Source: Paenarthrobacter aurescens (GTDB taxonomy: Bacteria > Actinomycetota > Actinomycetes > Actinomycetales > Micrococcaceae). Taken from it: a stretch of DNA of 64,000 nucleotides. The stretch lies in contig NZ_JAOEFX010000003.1 of assembly GCF_025421775.1 (NCBI RefSeq), positions 186,001 through 250,000 of the forward strand, read 5' to 3'. Position numbers and translations under genes: made by a program. The notes under the pieces are model-generated. The model ran no database searches, had not been told where the DNA came from, and saw only the letters and a list, made by a program, of their open reading frames with translations. Shown in pieces: positions 35,480 through 42,960 of the stretch (within the stretch, counting starts at the first letter, position 1; each line of letters opens with the position of its first letter).

Positions 35480-37360
35480 TCAGAGAATGGCCGTCATGAC
35501 GTTCCAACCCGTGCCCACCTTGGTAGCCGTAGGCCAGGCTGCGCCCCCGCTGCCAGCGTAGAGCCACAACTCGCCCGCCGCGTTGCGCGCCAGGATGTCA
35601 GCCCTACCGTCGCCGTTGAAGTCGCCGGGCCCGACCAAGGAGTTCATGGAGTTCCATCCCTGGCCGATCTGTTGCGTCGGGAGCCAGCCCCCTCCGTTGC
35701 GGTAAAGCTGGAGTGCGCCGGAAGCGTCGCGAGCAACAACGTCAGGAGTGCTGTCCATATTAAAGTCTCCAACGCCTGTAATTTCGGACATTCCGTTCCA
35801 GCCAAAACCTACGTAAGACCGAGGCAGCCAGCCGCCCTTTCCGTCGCCGCGATAAACAAATAACCAACCTTCGCGGGATCGCGCAACTACGTCGACGAAC
35901 CTGTCATCGTCGAACTTTCCGATGCCCCCAATTGCAGACATGCTCTCCCATCCACTGCCGACCTGGACGCGTGGAAGCCAACCACTGGATCCGTTTCCGG
36001 GATAAAGCCACAGAAGCCCACTTCCGTCACGGGCTAAAACATCCGCATTGCCGTCACCATTGAAATCGCCTGGTGCGGTGATGGCCGTCATGACGTTCCA
36101 GCCTTGCCCGACCTGTTTTCGGGTCAGCCAACCACCTCTGCCGTCTCCAGGGTAGAGCCACAGCAATCCGGCCGAGTCCCTGGCGATGACGTCAGCCGCG
36201 CGATCGCTGTTGTAGTCATTCTTGATGGGTGGTTGCGCATTCCCATCAATGACGGACACTTGGTCCCAGACGGCCGTGTAGACCTTGTTGTTCGATGGAT
36301 TCACGGCGGCCATGAGCCAAGGGTGAACCCTGAGCGTCGTTGTGCTGTTGTTCCGACCATCTATGACTGTCGTGCCGCGGTCAGCCATCGAGACGTAGAT
36401 CTTGTTATTCGCCGGATTTACCGCAATCTTCTTCACCTGTGTGGGCGTGGGGATTTTCGCTGTCTCCCTCATGGTGGCCCCGTCCACAACACGGACGGAT
36501 CCAACATTGGAGGCAGCAGCCGAGCCGATATAGAGCTTGTCTGTCGCCGCATTGAAGGCCCAAGTCTCCAGAGGGCCGTCCCAAGGCAGCGTGGCCGTGA
36601 TGGTGTCGCTGACACCGTCGATCACCTTGATGCTGGAACCGGACGTCGTTTTGGTTGTGACGTAGATCTTGTTTTTCGTCGGATTCACTGTTGAGTCGAG
36701 GACTGTATCCCCACCGAGGTCCACTGTAGAGGTGATCTGTCCGGATGCGTCGATGACCAGCACTCTGCCGCCGGAGAGAACATAGGCCTTGTTGGATTTG
36801 GGATTGACGGCGATGTGGCCAAGCCCTGGTGAATCAGCCACGAGAGTGGCGATATTGGTGGCTCCATCGACCACGGTGATCCCTGCGTCTGTGCTCACGT
36901 AAACCTTATTGGCCTTCTCGTTTACAGCGATATCGGCAACGTATGAATCGAGCGGAATCAGCGTTGATTTCTGAGTCGTCTCATCAATGACTACAAGGGA
37001 ATTATTCTCGGTCATGGTTTTGTCAGAACTTGCGACGTAGAGTCTGTTCGTCGCTGAATTAACGACCAACCGCCCAGGATGGTCACCCGGCCAAGTCACA
37101 TAACTCGAGCCGCCGGCTTTGACCTTCAGCACGGCGCCCATCGATGTCAAATACACTGTGTCTGTTGTGGAGTTCACTGCGATGGATGAGGCCTCACCCT
37201 CGATCTGAACTACATCCCCAATATCGTCGGCCGTCGCTGGCGCCGCCGTAGTTCCCAGTAACAATGCAAACGCCGCGGCGACTGACGTAGCCGCAACCAG
37301 CCGCCGTCGTAGAACTATTTCTTTCTTCAACGCGCGCGGTTTACCCAAAGCTACAGACAT
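35480..37360 (-). CDS. Exported YncE-like beta-propeller protein with C-terminal VCBS/FG-GAP repeats (paralogue 1)
   Basis: A 626-residue exported protein. After a signal peptide (RRRLVAATSVAAAFALLLGTTAAPATA) come about eight YncE-type propeller repeats with VN(P/S)xxNKIYV and VIDG motifs (to about residue 375). Five VCBS/FG-GAP repeats follow, each GDFNGDG-x-AD(I/V)LARD...LWLYPGDG, whose Asp/Asn loops bind calcium. No enzyme motif is present; a surface adhesion or binding role is likely but unproven. The ATG at 37360 is preceded by GGGGG. It has exactly the same length as the neighbouring paralogue. Confidence 0.82.
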   Translation of the reverse strand: MSVALGKPRALKKEIVLRRRLVAATSVAAAFALLLGTTAAPATADDIGDVVQIEGEASSIAVNSTTDTVYLTSMGAVLKVKAGGSSYVTWPGDHPGRLVVNSATNRLYVASSDKTMTENNSLVVIDETTQKSTLIPLDSYVADIAVNEKANKVYVSTDAGITVVDGATNIATLVADSPGLGHIAVNPKSNKAYVLSGGRVLVIDASGQITSTVDLGGDTVLDSTVNPTKNKIYVTTKTTSGSSIKVIDGVSDTITATLPWDGPLETWAFNAATDKLYIGSAAASNVGSVRVVDGATMRETAKIPTPTQVKKIAVNPANNKIYVSMADRGTTVIDGRNNSTTTLRVHPWLMAAVNPSNNKVYTAVWDQVSVIDGNAQPPIKNDYNSDRAADVIARDSAGLLWLYPGDGRGGWLTRKQVGQGWNVMTAITAPGDFNGDGNADVLARDGSGLLWLYPGNGSSGWLPRVQVGSGWESMSAIGGIGKFDDDRFVDVVARSREGWLFVYRGDGKGGWLPRSYVGFGWNGMSEITGVGDFNMDSTPDVVARDASGALQLYRNGGGWLPTQQIGQGWNSMNSLVGPGDFNGDGRADILARNAAGELWLYAGSGGAAWPTATKVGTGWNVMTAIL

Positions 37361-37409
37361 AGAGCCCCCATAAGTCGTGACGCTCAACAGCGTCGATGTT
37401 CGAATTCTA
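37358..37409 (-). promoter_or_regulatory. Promoter and structured 5' leader of paralogue 1
   Basis: On the minus strand: CTATAGAAT with -10 TAGAAT (37409-37404), nine bases, then the stem-loop GACGCTGTTGAGCGTC (37394-37379, 6-bp stem), ACGACTTAT, GGGGG (37369-37365) and the ATG. The -35 candidate TTGGCC falls inside the downstream arm of the preceding terminator hairpin. Confidence 0.6.
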
Positions 37410-37421
37410 TAGCTGATACAC

Positions 37422-37458
37422 CAACGGCCAATCCTGATCCGATCAGGATTGGCCGTTG
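37422..37458 (-). terminator. Terminator of paralogue 2
   Basis: CAACGGCCAATCCTGATC (37422-37439) and its complement (37441-37458) are separated by one base, giving a near-continuous palindrome. It begins 24 bases after the stop of the gene ending at 37482 and lies directly before the promoter of the next gene. Confidence 0.75.
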
Positions 37459-37481
37459 ATGACAACTCCGTGTGGAGCTGC

Positions 37482-39362
37482 CTACAGAATGACGGTCATG
37501 CCGTTCCAGCCTGAGCCGACTTTGCTCGCTGCAGGCCAGGAGGTGCCACCGTTGCCTGCGTAAAGCCACAACTCGCCTGCGGCGTTGCGTGCCAGGATGT
37601 CTGCCCTGCCGTCGCCGTTGAAGTCACCAGGACCAACGAGTGAGTTCATGACGTTCCAGCCTTGCCCAATGGTCTGTTTGGAGAGCCAGCTGCCATAGCC
37701 GTTGGGCGGATAGAGCCACAGGGTACCGTCGCCGTCACGGGCAACAAGGTCAGAGACCCCGTCGCCGTTGAAGTCAGCCACGCCAGTGATCTCGGACATC
37801 CCGCTCCAGCCGGAACCGGCCCACGTCCGGGGCAACCAGCCGCCCTTGCCATCTCCGCGATATACCCAGATCGCACCATCGCGGGCTCGAGCCACGACAT
37901 CGACGAATCCGTCACCGTGGAAGTCAACTGCCTCAATTGCGCTCATGCTTTCCCAGCCGCTGCCGACCTGCACACGTGCGAGCCAGCCGCCGGAGCCATC
38001 GCCAGGGTAAAGCCACAACACTCCGCCTCCGTCTCGAGCCAAGACATCGGCGAAGCCGTCTCCATTGAAGTCGCCGGGAGCCACAAGGGCGTTCATGACA
38101 TTCCAGCCTTGTCCCACTTGGACGCGCGGCAGCCAGCCGCCGGAGCCATCGCCCGGGTAGAGCCAAAGCACGCCGGTGGTGTCTCGTGCGAGTATGTCGG
38201 CTTTACGATCCCCATTGAAATCGGACTTGACGGGTTGTTCCGTATTTCCGTCAATGACACCCACGGAATCACTCTCGGCGTTGACCACGTAAACCTTGTC
38301 ATTGGACGTGTTAACAACTGCCGCAGTGGGTTCCTGGCCCGTGTATAGTGCAGTGCTGGTGTCGTTCCGGCCATCAATAATGGTGGTTCCACGGCCAGTC
38401 ATTGTTGCGTAGATCTTGTTATTCGAAGGGTTAACCACGATGTTCCGAACCCGGGTAGCCGTGACGATGTGGGCGGTCTCCGCGAGGGTCGCACCGTCGA
38501 CTACCTTGATGGATCCGTCGCTACTCCATGTGCCGGATTCGACGTAGATTTTGTCCGTGGCAGGGTTCACGGCCAACGTTCCCAGAGGGCCTTCGGACGT
38601 CATGGATCCTGTGATCGTGTCGCTGGCGCCGTCGATGACCTTGACGCTGGATCCATATTTCGGAGTCGTCGTGAAGTAGATTTTGTTATTCGAGGGATTG
38701 ATCGCGATAGCGCTGATCCCGTCCGCACCCACGGATACCGTTGATGTGATCTTGCCGCTGGCATCGATGACTTTAACGGTCCCACCGGAAAGTGCGTAGA
38801 CCTTGCTGGTGGCGGAATTGACCGCCATATCTTGGGCTCCCGTGGAGTTCGGGATAGGCGTGACCGTATTTGTGGCGCCATCGATGATCATAAGGCCACT
38901 TGGTGTGCTGACGTAGACCTTGTTGGTCTTTTCGTTCACCGCAAGGACGCCCGCTTTGGCGCCGACCGGGATGTTGGTGGCTGTATGGGTTAGTCCATCA
39001 ATCACAGTGACCGAGTTTGAATCACTAACGTAGACCCTGTTGGTCTTGGAGTTTACGGCGAGGTCCGAGGGGTAGTCAGATGGCAGGTATATCCTCCCAC
39101 CGCCGCCGCTTCCCCCGACGCTGAAAATGCCCTCCCACGTTGCCACGTAAGCAATATCGGTTGTAGTGTTCACGGCGATTGACTCAGGCCGGTCGCCCAC
39201 TGGGACGACATCATGTACCACGTCCGCGGTTGCAGGCAAGGCAGCGGTTCCCAACGACAGTGCCAAGGCCAGGCCGACCGAAATTGACCCGGCTGCTGCC
39301 CGGTGCCGTCGTTGCATGTTCATTGTCCAGAACGCGCGCGAACCACCCAAATAAGTACTCAT
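37482..39362 (-). CDS. Exported YncE-like beta-propeller protein with C-terminal VCBS/FG-GAP repeats (paralogue 2)
   Basis: A 626-residue paralogue of the gene just downstream, with the same domain order: a signal peptide (HRAAAGSISVGLALALSLGTAALPATA), YncE propeller repeats with VNPSNNKIY and VIDG(A/N), then five VCBS/FG-GAP repeats. The last 50 residues (NSLVGPGDFNGDGRADILARN...) are almost identical in the two proteins, while the propellers differ much more. A Gly-rich loop (GGSGGGGR) near residue 80 is unique to this copy. The ATG at 39362 has GGGGGA at five bases. Confidence 0.82.
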   Translation of the reverse strand: MSTYLGGSRAFWTMNMQRRHRAAAGSISVGLALALSLGTAALPATADVVHDVVPVGDRPESIAVNTTTDIAYVATWEGIFSVGGSGGGGRIYLPSDYPSDLAVNSKTNRVYVSDSNSVTVIDGLTHTATNIPVGAKAGVLAVNEKTNKVYVSTPSGLMIIDGATNTVTPIPNSTGAQDMAVNSATSKVYALSGGTVKVIDASGKITSTVSVGADGISAIAINPSNNKIYFTTTPKYGSSVKVIDGASDTITGSMTSEGPLGTLAVNPATDKIYVESGTWSSDGSIKVVDGATLAETAHIVTATRVRNIVVNPSNNKIYATMTGRGTTIIDGRNDTSTALYTGQEPTAAVVNTSNDKVYVVNAESDSVGVIDGNTEQPVKSDFNGDRKADILARDTTGVLWLYPGDGSGGWLPRVQVGQGWNVMNALVAPGDFNGDGFADVLARDGGGVLWLYPGDGSGGWLARVQVGSGWESMSAIEAVDFHGDGFVDVVARARDGAIWVYRGDGKGGWLPRTWAGSGWSGMSEITGVADFNGDGVSDLVARDGDGTLWLYPPNGYGSWLSKQTIGQGWNVMNSLVGPGDFNGDGRADILARNAAGELWLYAGNGGTSWPAASKVGSGWNGMTVIL

Positions 39363-39411
39363 GGAATCCCCCGGAAGTCGTAACGCGGAAGCGCGTCTTC
39401 AGGGGATTCTA
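39360..39411 (-). promoter_or_regulatory. Promoter and structured 5' leader of paralogue 2
   Basis: On the minus strand: CTATAGAAT with -10 TAGAAT (39411-39406), eight bases, then the stem-loop GACGCGCTTCCGCGTT (39397-39382, 6-bp stem with one G-T), ACGACTTCC, GGGGG (39372-39368) and the ATG. Compared with paralogue 1, stem bases differ yet pairing is kept. Confidence 0.6.
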
Positions 39412-39669
39412 TAGCGTGGCGGCCAGCGTGAGCGAAATCAACTGGACACGGACTTGGGTGTCGGAGGCGGCTGGGAACGTTCGGGATTCGAGGGTTCCAG
39501 GGACGAAAAGCAAGTGTGGGACCATTTCCGCGATAAGGAAGAAGGTCGTGAAATACTAAAAAATTATCGAGAAGAACTGCTTGGTCTTTCGATCTATTGC
39601 CTGTGGGGGTCTTGAACGTTACGGTGTGATCACCATCGCTGCATCGTGTACTACTACTGGGGGCATTAC
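39363..39669. other. 307-base divergent intergenic region
   Basis: The first 50 bases are the leader of the minus-strand YncE/VCBS gene. The rest is AT-richer than the surroundings (a run near 39551-39575) and should hold the promoter of the plus-strand choice-of-anchor P gene; I could not settle on a convincing -35/-10 pair. CTACTACTGGGGGCATTAC directly before the ATG resembles the GGGGG ribosome site of the other exported-protein leaders, but a stable stem is not obvious here. Confidence 0.5.
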
Positions 39670-40941
39670 ATGAAACGTTCTATGGTCGCTTTAGCGGGCG
39701 CTCTTGCGTTGGCGCTTACGGGCGCCGCGTCGCCGGCCTTTGCTACGACAACCGTCACACCGGCACAAATCACCACTGGATTTACGGGCTCCGCATACGG
39801 TTCCTACATTTTCAACACCGACAAAACATTGACTTCCGGACCTACAGCTAGCGCGAGTATTGCCTGTACTGGCGCTACCGGTAAGACGGCGTCCAATAAC
39901 GTTAGTGGACTTAATGTCCCTGCTGTTGGAACCGTCGGCAATGCAACCACTACTGTCAAGACATTGCTGACCACAACCAGTAAGCGGATTGAGGGTAAAT
40001 CGACCGTTGCCGGCGCGAACCTGCTGGGCGGCCTCATCACCGCTGGCGCAATCACCTCCGAAAGCACCGCGGAGAAGAACACGGCTGGCGCCTACGCCGG
40101 AACTAATCAAACTACTATCGCAGATCTGAAAGTCCTGGGCATTGCGGTCAACGCCAACCCGGCAGCCAACACCGTCATAGATCTCAAGGTGCCACTTTTG
40201 GGATCGGTTGGAAAAGTTACACTCAACGGCCAAGAGAAGCGGCTGGTTGGGGGCACTACCTACCAAGTGTCCACCACAGCACTGCGGGTGGAGATCCTGA
40301 AGGCTGGGCTGCTTGGTTTGAAAGTAGGTACCGACATCCGCCTGGGTGTAAGTAACGTCAAGTTGACGCCTCCGCAGACCGGTTACCTTGCCGGGACAGG
40401 CTATGGCACGAGAGCTACCTTGGCGTCCGGCCTCATCGGTTCCGGTCCAACAGCGGTTGCCTCAGTCAAATGTGCTGGAGGAACGACAACGGCTAACGTG
40501 GCTGCAGTAAACATCCCTGGTGTCGCATCAGCTGGAGCTTCGGTTACAACGGCCACGGGCGTACTGACACCCGAGGCCAAGAGCGCGGTGGTCAACACCA
40601 TCGGCGGAGTTAACGTTCTCAATGGCGTCATACAAGTTGACGCGATCAAGGCCGAAACCAGCGCCAGCCGTACACCGAGTGGAGGCGCAGTTAAACTAAC
40701 AGACACGTCTACATTCACGAACCTCAGAATTGCTGGATTGCCCGCGATCAATGCATCTGTTGCTCCGAACACAGTCATTCAAGTGCCGGGGCTGGGTCAA
40801 GTCACCTTGCATAAGGTCAGCAAGTCGTCTACCACAATAATCGTCACAATGATCGAGATCGTCCTTAGCCAAGCTTTGGGCACTCTTCCGACAGGATCGA
40901 AGATCCAAATAGGCTACTCGAACTCAAGCGTCGGAGCCTAG
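39670..40941 (+). CDS. Exported choice-of-anchor P family protein
   Basis: A 423-residue secreted protein. After a signal peptide (KRSMVALAGALALALTGAASPAFA) there are two copies of a roughly 190-residue unit: each opens with (G/A)YGxxxxxxxx(L/I)xSGPTAxAS(I/V)xC, has VNIPGV or LNVPAV, and a stretch with ITSEST or KAETSA. This matches the actinobacterial choice-of-anchor P pattern, whose members are wall-associated proteins of unknown role. One cysteine per repeat is kept (SIACTG, SVKCAG). There is no LPxTG motif. The ATG at 39670 follows GGGGG at seven bases. Confidence 0.72.
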   Translation: MKRSMVALAGALALALTGAASPAFATTTVTPAQITTGFTGSAYGSYIFNTDKTLTSGPTASASIACTGATGKTASNNVSGLNVPAVGTVGNATTTVKTLLTTTSKRIEGKSTVAGANLLGGLITAGAITSESTAEKNTAGAYAGTNQTTIADLKVLGIAVNANPAANTVIDLKVPLLGSVGKVTLNGQEKRLVGGTTYQVSTTALRVEILKAGLLGLKVGTDIRLGVSNVKLTPPQTGYLAGTGYGTRATLASGLIGSGPTAVASVKCAGGTTTANVAAVNIPGVASAGASVTTATGVLTPEAKSAVVNTIGGVNVLNGVIQVDAIKAETSASRTPSGGAVKLTDTSTFTNLRIAGLPAINASVAPNTVIQVPGLGQVTLHKVSKSSTTIIVTMIEIVLSQALGTLPTGSKIQIGYSNSSVGA

Positions 40942-40987
40942 CCGCTCTGTTGCCCTGCAAATCCCTATCACCTACACAAAACCCATG

Positions 40988-41018
40988 AAGTCCCGCCAAC
41001 ATCATGTTGGCGGGACTT
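40988..41018 (+). terminator. Terminator of the choice-of-anchor P gene
   Basis: AAGTCCCGCCAACAT (40988-41002) and its exact complement (41004-41018) form a 15-bp hairpin 46 bases after the stop, ending in CTTTA. Confidence 0.75.
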
Positions 41019-41195
41019 TACGGTGATACCGGCGCCATACCGGATGGTTCGTTTTAACTTTGGCGCATCAGCAGTACTGGTCGACATTCATGAACAAGGG
41101 TGACGGCTGGGCGCGTGCGGTCGCATCGGATAGTGTCGTCTGCGGGCCAAGTGTCCACGACCTTTTCGGCTACCTCTCAGGAGAATCCCACTGTT

Positions 41196-41564
41196 ATGAG
41201 ACGCGCACTCTCCGCTGCACTGATCACACTCGCCCTGGCCGGATGTTCCGCCCCGAGCCCGTCCGAGCCGCAGCCCACGACCACGCAGTCGAAACCAGCA
41301 GTCCCTAAGGTGACAGACGAGCAAAGCGCGGACCTCATGAAGCGGATCTCTCCAGTGGCTCCGAAATTCACGCAGGAAGAGATTGCGATGAACTCGCGTT
41401 ATGTCTGCGCCGCAATTCTGCAGGGTGGCAGCGACAAAGCCCTGGTCGCAACAGTGGTCAAGCACTTTAACCGTGCAGACGATCCCATCGCAGATGCCGA
41501 GGCCGTCGGAGTGGTGGAAGCAATCCGAGCCAACGGGTTCTGCCAAGTGAACGCCGCGCCATGA
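41196..41564 (+). CDS. DUF732-like lipoprotein
   Basis: A 122-residue protein with a lipobox: RRALSAALITLALAGC, then a Ser/Pro/Thr-rich spacer. The mature part (DEQSADLMKRISPVAPKFTQEEIAMNSRYVCAAIL...IRANGFCQ) has the two cysteines and helical pattern of DUF732 proteins, small secreted helical proteins common in mycobacteria and relatives. It should be tethered to the outer face of the membrane. AGGAG lies 12 bases before the ATG, rather far. An ORF extension upstream has no signal features and is rejected. Confidence 0.7.
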   Translation: MRRALSAALITLALAGCSAPSPSEPQPTTTQSKPAVPKVTDEQSADLMKRISPVAPKFTQEEIAMNSRYVCAAILQGGSDKALVATVVKHFNRADDPIADAEAVGVVEAIRANGFCQVNAAP

Positions 41565-41786
41565 TGACAAGAACGTGAAGAGGCTCCCGGCCCTGTCACA
41601 GTCCGTCCACCGTGAGCGCACGGCTGCTTAACACCCGGTTGGAACGTCGGAGAGTGGCCTCACCCCGCTGCGACGGGGCGGCTCCGGATTGTGGCCCCTG
41701 GTAAGCAGTGCCTGCCAACGGACTTACCCAAAGCGATTCGACGATCGGAGGAGGAAGTGGTCAGCCTCTCACCGCCCCAGCAAGAA

Positions 41787-41820
41787 ACCCCTGTGCACGC
41801 CAATTAGCATGCACAGGGGT
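41787..41820 (-). terminator. Terminator of the LCP gene
   Basis: ACCCCTGTGCA (41787-41797) and its exact complement (41810-41820) form an 11-bp stem 29 bases after the LCP stop. On the minus strand it is followed by TTTCTTG. The 220 bases between it and the lipoprotein gene show nothing recognisable. Confidence 0.7.
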
Positions 41821-41849
41821 AGGGCAAGGGAAGTTAGCGGATTCCGGCG

Positions 41850-42923
41850 CTAGTTTCCTTTTTCCAGCGCGTGGGCGGTGACATAGGCACCCAACTGGTC
41901 CTTCGAAAGGGCTGCTGCTATCTCTGAAATCGCCGTTGTATCTGCGACCACGATGGACTGGCCGTCAGACGACGTACCAGTGCCGAGAGTGGGCAGCGTG
42001 AACATCACTGTGTCGTTGGCCCGAAGGTCCCTCATCCCTAGTGCAAGGCTACCGATGGCTGCGGCGTCGAAGCTCTTGTCGACACTGATGAAAGGGGAAA
42101 CTGCGCTGACCATGCTGTTGACGGTCACAGGGTTGGTCAGCGTTTCACGGGCAATCGTTTTACTGATGATCGCCTTCATATACGCCTGCTGATTCCGAAC
42201 CCGCTGGTAGTCTCCGTCGCTGAACGACATACGTTCACGCACAAAGGCCAGAGCCTCGTCGCCGTTCAGTGTTTGCTTTCCGGCTTCGTAGTAGTGGCCC
42301 TTCATCGGGCCCTTTGCGGGTGCGAAGGGAATCTTCACATCAACTTCGACTCCACCCAGAGCATCGGTGAGGCCCTTGAAGCCCTCGAAGTCGACCATGG
42401 CCACGTGATCAATGCGCTGTTGGAAAAGGGACTCCACGGTCTGGACCATCAATGGCACGCCGCCGAGGGCCAAGGCAGAGTTGATTTTTGACTCTCCCTT
42501 TCCTGGAATATCTACCCACAGGTCGCGCATAAGGGAAACTGCGTAAACATTCTTGCGGTCCGCCGGAATGTGCACCAGCATCAACGTGTCAGCGCGTTGG
42601 TCAGTGGACGCCGGGGTATCAACGTCGAGTTCTGCAGACCCTCGGGTGTCACTACCCATAACGAGGATGTTCATTGCAGAAGTGCCGTTCACTGGCTCCG
42701 TCTTCTGCGGCCGTGTCGACTCTTCAGGGAAAGCTGTTTCGATCTTCGTGCTGCCGGAATTGAACGTCTGTGCGAGGTTGTAAACGTAGGCCCCCCCGAT
42801 AAGACCAGCTACGAGCACGGCGGCAGCAAACCCAAGGAGTACGTTCCGTACGGTTTTTTTACCACTCTTCTGCCGTCGGGGACGGGACTCTTCAGTGGTT
42901 TCGGTATCGTTCGGGAGCGTCAT
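41850..42923 (-). CDS. LytR-CpsA-Psr (LCP) family glycopolymer ligase
   Basis: A 357-residue LCP protein: a short basic cytoplasmic tail, one membrane helix (about 26-48) and an extracellular LCP domain. Conserved parts are ILVMGSDTRG (about 86-95), DQRADTLMLVHIPADRK, SLMRDLWVDIPG, KINSALALGG, VDFEGFKGLTDALGGVEVDV and LNGDEALAFVRERMSFSDGDYQRVRNQQ. LCP enzymes move a wall polymer from its lipid carrier to peptidoglycan. Its place beside a polysaccharide export locus fits that final step. The ATG at 42923 has AAGGA upstream. The gene lies 37 bases after a DUF4434-like gene in the same direction. Confidence 0.9.
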   Translation of the reverse strand: MTLPNDTETTEESRPRRQKSGKKTVRNVLLGFAAAVLVAGLIGGAYVYNLAQTFNSGSTKIETAFPEESTRPQKTEPVNGTSAMNILVMGSDTRGSAELDVDTPASTDQRADTLMLVHIPADRKNVYAVSLMRDLWVDIPGKGESKINSALALGGVPLMVQTVESLFQQRIDHVAMVDFEGFKGLTDALGGVEVDVKIPFAPAKGPMKGHYYEAGKQTLNGDEALAFVRERMSFSDGDYQRVRNQQAYMKAIISKTIARETLTNPVTVNSMVSAVSPFISVDKSFDAAAIGSLALGMRDLRANDTVMFTLPTLGTGTSSDGQSIVVADTTAISEIAAALSKDQLGAYVTAHALEKGN

Positions 42924-42960
42924 ATGTTCCTTGGTGTCGGCATCAGCAGTGATGATTCTA

